Assembly (NCBI GenBank): GCA_002835675.1
Contig: PIZR01000002.1
Coordinates: 721,878-785,877, forward strand
DNA from: Bacillus sp. BA3
GTDB taxonomy: Bacteria > Bacillota > Bacilli > Bacillales > DSM-1321
Direction of reading: 5' to 3'
DNA length: 64,000 nucleotides
The position numbers were made by a program, and so were the translations under genes. The notes under the pieces are model-generated. The model was not told where the DNA came from. It did no database searches and saw only the letters and a list, made by a program, of their open reading frames with translations. Of this stretch, positions 1-7,781 are shown one piece after another; positions within the stretch are counted from its first letter, which is position 1, and each line of letters opens with the position of its first letter.

Positions 1-238
1 GCACTTTGAATAGCCTACACTATTCTCTGTTTTGGTAACGGGTACTGGTACGCACCCGTTCAGCCCTACTAGTCTGACGTTCAAGCTGAAACTCCAAGGT
101 GAGTTCATCTTTCGGGACAATACCGGCTCTCAGCTACCCGGCTCTCTGTGACTGCCTTTTTAAAAGACTACTTATCCTCTTCAATGCTTTTCGCATTATT
201 CATATTTTTTGAAACGCTTATGTTTGATGTCTTGTATT
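1..238 (-). promoter_or_regulatory. T-box leader (Leu, CUC specifier) of an ilv-leu type operon, partial
   Basis: Read on the minus strand, this stretch has the Stem I signature of a T-box: GGATAAGTAG, then AGAGAGCCGGG paired with GAGAGCCGG. A specifier loop GAA-CTC-ACC has the CTC codon at 101-103. A later hairpin AACGGGT/ACCCGTT lies near 35-62. The conserved GGTGGNACCGCG box and terminator/antiterminator would lie left of base 1, so only the 5' part is present. CTC is a leucine codon. In B. subtilis the ilv-leu operon lies at this map position and has a CTC T-box. The downstream gene is outside the window, so ilvB is inferred. Confidence 0.85.
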
Positions 239-245
239 TGTGATT

Positions 246-274
246 ATCTTACGTGTATTTCAGGTAGTAGTCAA
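246..274 (-). promoter_or_regulatory. sigma-A promoter of the ilv-leu leader
   Basis: On the minus strand TTGACT (269-274) and TAAGAT (246-251) are 17 bp apart. This places the transcript start near 239, just before the T-box Stem I. Confidence 0.7.
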
Positions 275-286
275 CAGGTTTTTTGA

Positions 287-301
287 AATTTTTTGATAAT
301 T
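287..301. promoter_or_regulatory. CodY-type box upstream of the ilv-leu promoter
   Basis: AATTTTTTGATAATT matches the CodY consensus AATTTTCWGAAAATT at 13 of 15 positions. It lies 12 bp upstream of the -35 element. CodY represses ilv-leu in B. subtilis, so the position makes sense. The region is AT-rich, so a chance match is possible. Confidence 0.55.
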
Positions 302-501
302 CTAAATTGAAAGATTTGTTGTATCCGCTTACATACCTATCATGACCACATTCTATAAAAAAAGTTTTTTCAATATTTAATTTTTAAAAACGTCAGATAT
401 CCCATTAAAATTATTAAAGTGATAACAAACTTCTCCACTGAAATATCCTCGCACTACGCACATGATGCCAGTCACTAGTATTAGTGTTCTCAAACAGCGG
501 A

Positions 502-1002
502 TCATCCATTTTCCCTTTCACTGTTCGCTGACGCCACTCTTGATATAAGATTCGGCCTCAATCCCTTTTGAAGATCTCTAGTGGATAAACCGCCTGACAT
601 TCCAAGATGCGGAAAATCACGGAACAATTCAAAATCCCCTCCCCAAACAAATCCCAGGGATTTTGCTATGGCCGCTACCCTTGTCCACTTTTCGCCCTCT
701 GTCCACAATGTCCGCTTGCCGTCATCACTAACAATGACAAAATCTACAGCAAGTCCATAGTTATGCAAGGACTGGCCAGCTCTGGCATAAGTCACGATAG
801 GCATTGATTTATTCGTTCTGCCCCGTTCATACAATTCATTTTGTTCTGGGAAACTTCGATAACCAGCTGTTATTTGAACAAATATCCCCGCTTCATAAGC
901 TAATTTAACCACTTCGAGTATCGTCTCGTTCACGACCGGGTCCATACCGCCTCCCATATTTTCCTTTGCGCGATTCAATAGGGTTTGTAATTTGATGGCC
1001 AT
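502..1002 (-). CDS. CwlK-like M15 family peptidoglycan L,D-peptidase
   Basis: A 166-aa protein of the VanY/CwlK (M15) metallopeptidase family, which cleaves peptide stems of peptidoglycan. The zinc and catalytic residues are visible: SLHNYGLAVD gives His80 and Asp87, and FPHLG gives His132. The YRS motif near 48-50 and the GGDF segment at 121-124 are also typical. A GGGAGGTG ribosome site precedes the ATG. There is no signal peptide, so export would need another route, for example release by lysis or a non-classical path. CwlK cuts the L-Ala-D-Glu bond; the exact bond here is inferred. It stands alone between the ilv leader and a GNAT gene. Confidence 0.85.
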   Translation of the reverse strand: MAIKLQTLLNRAKENMGGGMDPVVNETILEVVKLAYEAGIFVQITAGYRSFPEQNELYERGRTNKSMPIVTYARAGQSLHNYGLAVDFVIVSDDGKRTLWTEGEKWTRVAAIAKSLGFVWGGDFELFRDFPHLGMSGGLSTRDLQKGLRPNLISRVASANSERENG

Positions 1003-1096
1003 CCTAGCACCTCCCCTATATTAAATGCGAACAACACTGTAGGCGGAAAGGCATTTTTATATTTTTTTCTTGGGGAATTGATGGAGTGAAGATTAT

Positions 1097-1157
1097 CTAA
1101 AAAAATGACAATGGGCTGAACACAGGTGATATTAATCATCCCCTGGTCCAGCCCTCT
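1097..1157 (-). terminator. terminator of the yidJ-like gene
   Basis: On the minus strand GGGCTGGACCAGG pairs imperfectly with CCTGTGTTCAGCCC and is followed shortly by a run of seven T. It begins just after the stop codon of the acetyltransferase gene. Confidence 0.7.
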
Positions 1158-1160
1158 AGT

Positions 1161-1436
1161 TCATTTAGCCAATACATCCTCGTATTCTTCATTTTTTTCA
1201 AATTGTTTTTGAACGAACGAACATACCGGAACAATTTTCAGTTTTTCCTCCCTTGCGAATCCTATTACCTTTTCAACAAGGGCATTTCCTACCTTTTGTC
1301 CGCGCAGCTTGTCAGAAACAACGGTATGATCGACCGTGATTTCATCATCACCTGATTTAAAGAATGTGATTTCCGCTAATTTCTCACCAGATTCTTCGAC
1401 AAAAAAAGAACTTTCACCTTTTCTAATATCAACCAT
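1161..1436 (-). CDS. small GNAT-family N-acetyltransferase (YidJ/YjdJ type)
   Basis: A 91-aa, single-domain acyltransferase of the short GNAT class. It carries the acetyl-CoA loop LRGQKVGNALV (about 44-54) and the PVCSFV motif with Cys72. These are hallmarks of the minimal YidJ/YjdJ family, whose substrates are unknown. AAAGGAGG sits at the proper distance from the ATG. A terminator follows at once, so it is probably monocistronic. No substrate can be assigned from sequence. Confidence 0.8.
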   Translation of the reverse strand: MVDIRKGESSFFVEESGEKLAEITFFKSGDDEITVDHTVVSDKLRGQKVGNALVEKVIGFAREEKLKIVPVCSFVQKQFEKNEEYEDVLAK

Positions 1437-2152
1437 GTTAATGACCTCCTTTTAGTTCCTCTTTATCATATCTCACAAAATGGAAATTAAACAAATATTT
1501 AAAATGCGATTGAAATTGAATAAAGTAAAGTACTTTCAAAAGTTTTAATGATAGCATTGTCCATGTGAAGTTTATTCACAAACTGATGGTGGCTAATATA
1601 TATTTTTTCAAGAAAGGCAAAACTTGACCGATTTTTCCTTACCGCTTATATGCCCTTCCGGTACTTCAAATTTCACCATGGCTACGTGCACAACACTGTA
1701 TTTAATGTAATAAAAAGGTTTTAATTATTCCAGTTTGTCGACAATAGGGTTCAGAAAATTTATCTTTCATCAAATGATGCCCCCGAATCAACGGACACAA
1801 AGTAGCCATACCTTCAAACCTTAAGTATGATTTCCATCTGAATTTTATTACGAAGTTGATTGTAGAGGAAGGTGCGAGACTCCTGCGGGAAAAGCGCGTC
1901 TAGAGGAGATCAGCCGAGGAGGCTCCCGGGCCGCCCGCGGAAAGCGAGTGCCTGGATCGGATATCAACGTCCAAATTGTAAACACCATAAAATTACTGCA
2001 GGCAACAGGTTTTCTTCGAATTTTCTACAGTCTGAATAATTCTTCATAACCTGAAATACAGTGTTTTTCAAGCTTTCGTTTTTTGATTGCATTTAATCAA
2101 TGGAAGAAATCTTCCCGTAATGATGTAAGAATAAGTATATAATAGTAGAAAT
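1437..2152. other. 716-bp gene-free stretch containing a dispersed repeat
   Basis: No open frame with a ribosome site was found on either strand. The only recognisable structure is the GC-rich repeat at 1855-2034. The rest is AT-rich spacer between the yidJ-like gene and the DUF202 pseudogene. Confidence 0.6.
1855..2034 (+). repeat. dispersed intergenic repeat, copy 1 (full-length form)
   Basis: A GC-rich block begins GTTGATTGTAGAGGAAGG and ends GCCTGGATCGGATATCAAC. Its terminal GTTGAT/ATCAAC are inverted, and internal GCGGG/CCCGC segments suggest a folded RNA or DNA. A tail (1969-2034) runs through a GCAGGCAA segment to CTACAGTCTG. Copy 2 at 40931-41041, in opposite orientation, shares both ends and the tail but lacks most of the GC-rich centre. 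From memory, similar blocks with GAAGGTGCGAGACTCCTGCG are common between genes in Bacillus. I do not know an accepted name or function. Confidence 0.75.
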
Positions 2153-2188
2153 TGAAAAAAACTGCCCTTTAAATGTTAGGACAGTTTT
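2153..2188 (-). terminator. terminator after the DUF202 pseudogene
   Basis: On the minus strand AAACTGTCC pairs with GGGCAGTTT (one mismatch) and is followed by TTTTTTTC. The restored stop codon of the DUF202 frame (2187-2189) overlaps the hairpin. Confidence 0.65.
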
Positions 2189-2544
2189 ACACTTTTATGA
2201 AAACAAAATATAAAATGATCATCGATAACAATATGACCATAAAAACAGCGATTAGAATAACGTCGAACTCGAGGGCCGGAATGTCCCTTCATTGATTTGC
2301 CGCTTCTTCTGAAGATAACCGAACTTCGCCAGCACTGTAATCACAAGGCCCAATGCACATGTAAACATCCCCAGCACGATACTAATCAGGTCAATCCGGG
2401 GATCCCGATGCACACCAAACGTAAAATGTATGCTAGTCGCAAGAAAACCAACCCCCACTATCGCAATCACCGTTCTTACCCAGGCTAAAAGGTACGTTCA
2501 TTAGCCAGCTGCTGCTGGACATATTTCAATTGGTTTTTCTCCAT
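2187..2544 (-). pseudogene. DUF202 (YidH-type) membrane protein gene with two frameshifts
   Basis: The gene starts at ATG 2544-2542 (MEKNQLKYVQQQLANERTF) and then meets a stop. Adding one T to the TTTT run restores LAWVRTVIAIVGVGF, the DUF202 hallmark, in the main 72-codon frame. That frame reads to KKRQINEGTFRPSSS, the usual end of the second DUF202 region. It then needs one more base to continue into a last membrane helix, DVILIAVFMVILL, ending at 2189. DUF202 proteins are small membrane proteins of unknown function with about three helices. Both lesions look like single-base losses. Real decay or sequencing error are both possible. Confidence 0.8.
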
Positions 2545-2566
2545 GTCATCACCTTAATAAAATCAG

Positions 2567-2740
2567 TCATCTTTTCAGGAGTGAAAAGGCCCTGAACATA
2601 GACCCGACAAACATAAGCCCTGCACCGCCGAGCAATAAATATATACATAGAGTTTTATTAATAACATTCAAAGGATAAAGTAAGGCCCCCAGCGCTATGA
2701 TTGCTCCTATCCCCGTTATGGTCCATCCTATTTTTTTCAT
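2567..2740 (-). CDS. 57-aa two-helix membrane protein upstream of the DUF202 gene
   Basis: A short frame starts with ATG at 2740-2738 after TAGGAGTTGCG and encodes 57 residues. It has two hydrophobic helices (about 4-22 and 31-50) and a basic end, LLKR. It ends 22 bp before the DUF202 start, so the two probably share a transcript. I do not recognise the family. The codon use and ribosome site support a real gene. A link to the neighbouring membrane protein is only suggested by position. Confidence 0.6.
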   Translation of the reverse strand: MKKIGWTITGIGAIIALGALLYPLNVINKTLCIYLLLGGAGLMFVGSMFRAFSLLKR

Positions 2741-2872
2741 TCGCAACTCCTAAAATAAATTATTTAGTGAAGGTCTCCACTGGTTTCCCCCTATTTCATA
2801 AACAGGACCCTCATTATTAGCTTAAACCATTTAAAAACTTACAACAAGTGAGATCCTCTGATTTTTTTCCCA

Positions 2873-2897
2873 CAAAAAAAGAGCCACAAATGACTCC
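2873..2897 (-). terminator. terminator of the GIY-YIG gene
   Basis: On the minus strand GAGTCATTTGTGGCTC forms a short stem followed by TTTTTTT, just past the GIY-YIG stop. Confidence 0.75.
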
Positions 2898-2913
2898 CTG
2901 TTTTAAAGGCCAC

Positions 2914-3276
2914 TTACAAGTCAGTGGATTTCATTCTATTGTATCCCCGTTCTTCGTATGGCTGTATTTTTTCCATCCACATTTCTTCAAGTTTTTTCAA
3001 TTCCCGTTTAACATCAAAAAATCCTGTTTCTTTCGGCTTCAATACTTCCAGCACCTCAAAAGAAAAAGCATCTTTCCCATATTGGTTCCACTCACCTTGC
3101 AGCACTTTATTGGTGTTTGTTCCGACTTCCAATTCAAATTGTTTCCCCTTCAACGTCTTTAAATTCCTCGTGCTTCCGATAAAAACTTTATTATTTACCG
3201 TATTTCTGATTTGGTATACACCTGCTTCAACTTTCGTTTCTTTATATAATTGCTTCAATTCTTTTTTACGATCCAT
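2914..3276 (-). CDS. GIY-YIG domain protein
   Basis: A 120-aa protein with a GIY-YIG fold. GVY at 19-21 and VFIG at 31-34 stand for the two name motifs, and Arg37 follows in the usual place. The rest (EWNQYGKDAFSFEVLE and a charged helix) matches small Bacillus GIY-YIG proteins of unknown role. GGAGGC lies ahead of the ATG. It follows the DUF2087 gene by 18 bp, so the pair is likely co-transcribed. Nuclease activity is possible but not shown by sequence alone. Confidence 0.75.
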   Translation of the reverse strand: MDRKKELKQLYKETKVEAGVYQIRNTVNNKVFIGSTRNLKTLKGKQFELEVGTNTNKVLQGEWNQYGKDAFSFEVLEVLKPKETGFFDVKRELKKLEEMWMEKIQPYEERGYNRMKSTDL

Positions 3277-3294
3277 TTTTCTTGCCTCCAGTCA

Positions 3295-4050
3295 TCATTT
3301 CTTCAGCCAATATTGGCTCCCATCTGGCTTTCTATCCAAAAATCCATATTCTATTAAATACCTTCTCAAAAGAACGTAATCATGATAAACGGTACCCAAA
3401 ATTTGATTGATTTCTTTTTCTTCGTATTTCCGCTCATTTTCAAATCGGTTCATAATTTCTTGAAGAATGATCAGCCTTTGTTTTTCCTTTGGCGGGAAAG
3501 ACTTTAATGCATCCTGACTGCCTTTAGGGAAGTATTTTTTCAGTACAGTCACCTTTTCATCCTCGGTAACGTTATAACGATCATCAACCATCGTCGCTTT
3601 TTGATGAAGCGGGATAAATGCCGGCGCATGTTCATCTTTATCTTTCAAAAGTTCCATCAGGGCTAAAAACAACTTAGCCTGACGCTCTTTTTCTTTCAAC
3701 ACAAAACGATGGTTCCGAATGGTGGACGGACTACCTATCCCCATTTCCTCCTGAACCTCAGCATCATTCTTCCCTTGGTAAAATAGGCGAAGAAGGCGGT
3801 TTTGATGGTCCGTGAGACCTGTAAGTTTTTTATCGAGATCGATCAAGTATTCAAAAACGGAGTTGTGTGCATGTTCAATATGAATCCGCATATACCTCTT
3901 TGCTTCATAAAGAACCCCATCTTTCGGGTATACCACCCCCTTTTCAACTGCATTTCCGCACAGCAAACAAACATATTGGTTCTCACCTTCTATATACCCT
4001 TGTTTAAGCTCATCCTGAGATGCGCTCCAAAACATTTCAGCGTCCTTCAT
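3295..4050 (-). CDS. DUF2087 transcriptional regulator with zinc-finger-like N-terminus
   Basis: 251 aa in three parts. The N-terminus has Cys28, Cys31, His57 and His60, a plausible C2H2 zinc site. Residues about 78-118 contain a LuxR-like helix-turn-helix (GLTDHQNRLLRLFYQGKND to TIRNHRFVLKEK). The C-terminus (about 165-250) is a DUF2087 domain with the KYFPKG and FPPKEKQRL motifs. Such proteins are annotated as putative regulators; targets are unknown. It has a good promoter at 4091-4119 and leads a two-gene unit with the GIY-YIG gene. Confidence 0.75.
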   Translation of the reverse strand: MKDAEMFWSASQDELKQGYIEGENQYVCLLCGNAVEKGVVYPKDGVLYEAKRYMRIHIEHAHNSVFEYLIDLDKKLTGLTDHQNRLLRLFYQGKNDAEVQEEMGIGSPSTIRNHRFVLKEKERQAKLFLALMELLKDKDEHAPAFIPLHQKATMVDDRYNVTEDEKVTVLKKYFPKGSQDALKSFPPKEKQRLIILQEIMNRFENERKYEEKEINQILGTVYHDYVLLRRYLIEYGFLDRKPDGSQYWLKK

Positions 4051-4090
4051 AAAACAAACACTTCCCTATAAAGTTTATAATATAATAAAC

Positions 4091-4119
4091 ATAATATTAA
4101 TTCGTTTGCATTATGTCAA
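4091..4119 (-). promoter_or_regulatory. sigma-A promoter of the DUF2087/GIY-YIG unit
   Basis: On the minus strand TTGACA (4114-4119) and TATTAT (4091-4096) are 17 bp apart, about 40 bp before the start codon. Nothing else was recognised in the 281-bp gap up to 4332. Confidence 0.75.
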
Positions 4120-4331
4120 TGTTTTTTCTAATTTAACTCCAGCAAATTATCCAAAGATGAACTTGATGGCCAGAGGGCTTCATAACATACAATACAGCTG
4201 ACAGGCGCTACACCACCCATTAAACGAAACGATCCCCATGACACTATGCCATATAGCACATTGAATAATAAGCTTAATTTCCCCAATAATATGCTATATA
4301 AGCGTGAATAAGCTTTAGAGGAGGATATATA

Positions 4332-4592
4332 TTGAAAGATGAAAGCAATGCAATTGTTCCATCAATCCATAACACCGATTTACACAAGGCAATACAACAT
4401 TTATCTGAACAATTCAAGGTATCACTGCCAGAATTACGCGATACGATTGAATTACTTATACAAAACCAATCAAGTGGGATGCAGCTTAGTTTAGGAGATG
4501 ATAAAAGTTCACCCGTCGAAGAATTGAATACGGCAATAATCAAAAACCGTGAAATCATTAAAAAAAATCTCCAAACATTAAATAGAATTTGA
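4332..4592 (+). CDS. hypothetical 86-aa protein
   Basis: A soluble, helix-rich 86-aa protein starting with TTG after a strong GAGGAGG site. It has two likely helices: DLHKAIQHLSEQFKVS to LIQNQ, and VEELNTAIIKNREIIKKNLQ. I do not recognise the family. It is the only plus-strand gene in the first 18 kb. A hairpin follows 12 bp after its stop. Confidence 0.55.
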   Translation: MKDESNAIVPSIHNTDLHKAIQHLSEQFKVSLPELRDTIELLIQNQSSGMQLSLGDDKSSPVEELNTAIIKNREIIKKNLQTLNRI

Positions 4593-4597
4593 TATAG

Positions 4598-4626
4598 AAA
4601 AAAGGCATCCAATCATGGATGCCTGA
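4598..4626. terminator. shared hairpin terminator between two convergent small genes
   Basis: GGCATCC and GGATGCC form a perfect 7-bp stem. The minus-strand side is followed by TTTTTTC, so it best ends the 66-aa gene. It can also serve the plus-strand 86-aa gene. Confidence 0.7.
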
Positions 4627-4681
4627 GTTTGTGGAACATATGAAATTCCTAATATAAGTCCTTCGTTGAGCTCTTTAAGTA

Positions 4682-4882
4682 TTAGCTAGGCACAAACTTA
4701 AGTATCCCTTCCAGATAAACACCTTGCTCTTTTCGTGTGCATTCCCTCAACTTGATTCTTCCTTCTTTCTCTAACTCCTTGGCTAATTGGACCACTTCTG
4801 TTCCATCTTCGGTTATTTCGACTGAGAAGAAATTGCCCCGAGTGGAAGTTTGAATGAACTTGAATAATCTATCTTTATTCAT
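4682..4882 (-). CDS. hypothetical 66-aa protein
   Basis: A 66-aa soluble protein with a TAAGGAGATG ribosome site. The sequence alternates charged strands and a helix (QLAKELEKEGRIKL) and has no membrane segment. I do not recognise it. It ends before the shared terminator at 4598-4626. Confidence 0.55.
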   Translation of the reverse strand: MNKDRLFKFIQTSTRGNFFSVEITEDGTEVVQLAKELEKEGRIKLRECTRKEQGVYLEGILKFVPS

Positions 4883-5031
4883 TTAAACATCTCCTTATTT
4901 ATAACAAGTTCGACATAAAAGGTCATCCACCTGCGATAAATATGAAATAAAAAACTTCTTGTCGTCATACGAACTTTAACAGTTAAAAGGATAGCAAATT
5001 TAAATTACCCTCGTTGTCTTAAGCCAAAAGT

Positions 5032-5068
5032 AAAAAAGCCAAAACCTTTGAAGGTTTTGGCTTTTTTT
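5032..5068. terminator. terminator after tRNA-Arg
   Basis: GCCAAAACCTTTGAAGGTTTTGGC is a perfect hairpin with A-run and T-run on its two sides, so it can work in both directions. It ends the minus-strand tRNA transcript. Confidence 0.8.
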
Positions 5069-5073
5069 AGTAG

Positions 5074-5147
<74 letters not shown>

Positions 5148-5319
5148 GTTTATGATATAAGTTGCGGTAAAACTTATGTATTACCTTAACTGTTCCCTTA
5201 GGACACTTCTTATTATAGTAGGATATCAAAAGAAAGTCAACGCTTTTTCAAAAAAAGTTTTTTCTTTTTTTGATAACCAGGAAGCGGGGAAAAACGCTTC
5301 CTGTTCATTATACATGAAG

Positions 5320-5832
5320 TCATTCCATTTGATAAGCATTTCTTAGTTCTTCAACGATTTTTCCTTCAAGATCATAATAGATGATTTCAAGTTGGTCATT
5401 TCCGATTTCCAAAATGGCATAGGTTTTTTCTTTTCGTCCACGCGGCTGACGTATGCTTCCCGGGTTGATGAAGAGCTTGCCGTCAATCAATTCAGAGCCT
5501 GCAGCGTGGGAATGACCAAAGCAAACAATATCCGTCCCTGTCTCTTCACTTTTATAAGATAGGTTCATCAAGGTCATATTTATGTTATAGAGGTGTCCAT
5601 GTGTAAGGAAGAAACGCTTGCCTGCGATGTTCTCCACAATGTCATTCGGATATGCCGAATCATAGTCACAATTCCCGCGTACGGCTAAGAACCCCGACAT
5701 GTGAGGGTCATTTCTTTCCAACTCTGAATCACCGCAATGGATCATGGCTGCAACCTCTTGTTTATGACGGTCGGTAATCATGCTGATTTCATGAGTTAAG
5801 CCATGACTGTCACTCATTATTAGCACTTTCAT
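5320..5832 (-). CDS. ysnB: YsnB metallophosphoesterase (YfcE/MJ0936 type)
   Basis: A 170-aa calcineurin-like phosphodiesterase. It has all five metal-site blocks: DSHG (8-11), GDSE, GNCD, THGH and GHSH. Relatives hydrolyse phosphodiesters with Mn2+; the natural substrate is unknown. I start it at ATG 5832 because AAGGA lies 8 bases upstream. A GTG two codons earlier has the site only 2-3 bases away. The start overlaps the rdgB end region, so the two are co-translated, as in B. subtilis ysnA-ysnB. Confidence 0.85.
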   Translation of the reverse strand: MKVLIMSDSHGLTHEISMITDRHKQEVAAMIHCGDSELERNDPHMSGFLAVRGNCDYDSAYPNDIVENIAGKRFFLTHGHLYNINMTLMNLSYKSEETGTDIVCFGHSHAAGSELIDGKLFINPGSIRQPRGRKEKTYAILEIGNDQLEIIYYDLEGKIVEELRNAYQME

Positions 5833-5834
5833 CG

Positions 5835-6446
5835 TCACATTCCTTCTTCCCTTTTTAGAAATAGATCAAGTTTTTCATCTAGAGCCCTCAATGCATTGGC
5901 ACGGTGGCTGATTTTGTTTTTTTCCTCTTTTGTCAATTCTGCGTTTGTTTTACCCTGTTCCTCAACAAAAAAGATGGGATCATAACCAAATCCATTCGCT
6001 CCTGAAGGCCGTTCTGTAATCAAGCCTTCCATCGTTCCCGATACCGTAATCGTTTCCTGGTTGGGTGACGCTAGTGCCAATGCGCAATAAAACCTCGCCG
6101 TTCTATCCTCTTTTGGCACGCCTTCCAGTTCCCGGAGGACTTTTTCAGTGTTCGCTTCATCACTCTTGGACTCTCCAGCATAGCGCGCAGAATATACGCC
6201 TGGACGGCCCTCCAATGCATCTACAATCAATCCGGAATCATCAGCAATGACAAAACGGCCTAGCTGATGGGCAATGGCCTCTGCCTTCAGGATCGCATTT
6301 TCTTCAAATGTCGTCCCTGTTTCCTCAACATCCGGAGCATCCGGTACATCAAGAAGTGTTTTGACTTCATATCCTTTAGCAGAGAATAAGCTTTCGAACT
6401 CCTTTGCTTTCCCTTTATTTTTCGTTGCAATTATTACTGTCTTCAT
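5835..6446 (-). CDS. rdgB: XTP/dITP diphosphatase (RdgB/HAM1)
   Basis: 203 aa, the normal length for the Ham1 family, which removes ITP, dITP and XTP from the nucleotide pool by pyrophosphate release. Key motifs are [12 protein letters not shown] (substrate loop), [29 protein letters not shown] and GFGYDPIF. It corresponds to B. subtilis ysnA. There it follows rph; here only a scar of rph lies upstream. Translation continues into ysnB with almost no gap. Confidence 0.95.
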   Translation of the reverse strand: MKTVIIATKNKGKAKEFESLFSAKGYEVKTLLDVPDAPDVEETGTTFEENAILKAEAIAHQLGRFVIADDSGLIVDALEGRPGVYSARYAGESKSDEANTEKVLRELEGVPKEDRTARFYCALALASPNQETITVSGTMEGLITERPSGANGFGYDPIFFVEEQGKTNAELTKEEKNKISHRANALRALDEKLDLFLKREEGM

Positions 6447-6518
6447 TTTTCATTTCACCCTTTTTCATTTTATCGGCATGTAGCTCTTTTCGGGCTAAGA
6501 AAGAATTTGCTGTACTCA

Positions 6519-6645
6519 TTATATGTTAAGCCGCTTATTCTCCAGTGCCAAACGGACGAATTCAGCGCTGCCTTTCATGATCAATAACGGCTGCTGAATT
6601 TTCCAGATAAGTTAAGTCTAACACAACTCCCTCATCTGCAATAAC
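6519..6645 (-). pseudogene. rph: remnant of rph (RNase PH), C-terminal fragment
   Basis: Between gerAC and rdgB, where B. subtilis has rph, one minus-strand frame (6645-6562) reads VVLDLTYLENSAAVID, close to the RNase PH stretch VLDLxYxEDSAAEVD. A second frame from 6578 reads MKGSAEFVRL, matching the following VMTGSGEFVEL, and then GTGE appears in the third frame. The expected order is kept, but there are at least two frame changes, a small deletion and stops. No RNase PH N-terminus is found. RNase PH trims tRNA 3' ends; the activity is lost at this locus. Confidence 0.85.
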
Positions 6646-6659
6646 CTGAAACTTATAAA

Positions 6660-7781
6660 CTAACGTTTGTAATTTTCACTATGTTCAATATGGATATTAA
6701 CTTTTATGTTATTTATTGAAGTCTTATCAAAGGAATTAATAATTCTGTTATCCCACTTATTGACATGGTATCTGTATGCCTTTTCACTTATGTTAAATAG
6801 GTCTGTATTGATTTTCTCCCCCTTCTCCAATGTCTTCAAAATATCATGCTTAACTTTTGTTTCTACCTTTTTTTCGATTTTTTCCATATCCAAGTTAGCT
6901 ATATTTTGTTTCAATATTCCATTTGCTCTAACCTCTAAGTCATATAAGGGTTTCTTTTGTTGTTCCAATACTATGATATTTGTTTTAGGGTCCATGATTT
7001 CAACACTTACCTTTTGTTTGTTCAGGGAAAAAAACATTACTGTCGCCTTGTTTTCAACCCATTTTAAACCTATCAAATCTTGTTTACTTACGTACCCTTT
7101 ATATTGTTGCTTTGATAAAACATAGCCGCCATTCAACGTTGGTATCTTCTTTTCTTTCCCGCCCTCTGAGTAATGATGCTCATTTATGACCAAAGAGGGA
7201 ATTAAAATGGAACCAACCGGTTGATAAAACTTCGAAACCAGTTCACTGAATTTTAACGGGGAAATGAAATAGTTCTCGTTAATAACGGTCTCTGGCCTTT
7301 GAATGATCGTGAATAAGTTAGGAAGATTAAAGAAACTATCACTGTCAAACACCTTTTTAATATCCTTGTTCGTAACGAACAGCCATGAATTGTATCGCAA
7401 TAAGGGCTCTTTTCCTACATATTCAATGAAATCCTTCATTTTATTCTTGATTACATTCTCACTTAAAATGAAGGAGTTAATATGCCCGATATAAAGCGGT
7501 AATGCGGCATGTTGTTCTAATTCGGTAAATGCTTCCTCGATACTTTCCCCTTTACCTTCCCCAATGACAACAGTAGATCTTTCTTGTAATGCAGTGGCCC
7601 CCTCTTGTTTTGCTATATCCGCAAAATTCAACGCTTGAAAGTATAAGATGAATTCACCCTCTTTATAATCGATCCCTAGAGCGGATCCATATGTTTGAGC
7701 TTGAATTTCCTTCATTCCCCAGCATCCTGTCGTCAATAAAAGTTGACAGCCAATAACCATGACTGCAATTAGCTTTCTCAT
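6660..7781 (-). CDS. gerAC: Ger(x)C family germinant receptor lipoprotein
   Basis: 373 aa, the usual size for C subunits of GerA-type receptors. A lipoprotein signal ends in LLLTTGC (Cys20), so it is lipid-anchored outside the inner spore membrane. The body matches the Ger(x)C fold, with the early YGSALGIDYKEG segment and a charged C-terminus. It is the last gene of an AB-AA-AC operon and overlaps gerAA by 4 bp. Its stop lies 15 bp before the rph remnant. The germinant cannot be read from sequence. Confidence 0.9.
   Translation of the reverse strand: MRKLIAVMVIGCQLLLTTGCWGMKEIQAQTYGSALGIDYKEGEFILYFQALNFADIAKQEGATALQERSTVVIGEGKGESIEEAFTELEQHAALPLYIGHINSFILSENVIKNKMKDFIEYVGKEPLLRYNSWLFVTNKDIKKVFDSDSFFNLPNLFTIIQRPETVINENYFISPLKFSELVSKFYQPVGSILIPSLVINEHHYSEGGKEKKIPTLNGGYVLSKQQYKGYVSKQDLIGLKWVENKATVMFFSLNKQKVSVEIMDPKTNIIVLEQQKKPLYDLEVRANGILKQNIANLDMEKIEKKVETKVKHDILKTLEKGEKINTDLFNISEKAYRYHVNKWDNRIINSFDKTSINNIKVNIHIEHSENYKR

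Noticed and set aside
607..807. Plus-strand 66-codon frame
   Set aside because: Antisense to the M15 peptidase, no ribosome site.
1850..1970. Ribosomal RNA or tRNA fragment in the GC-rich block
   Set aside because: No rRNA or tRNA signature; ends and a second copy show it is a dispersed repeat.
5279..5303. Terminator after ysnB
   Set aside because: CAGGAAGCG/CGCTTCCTG is a good stem, but neither strand has a T-run after it. It may still be a 3' end hairpin.
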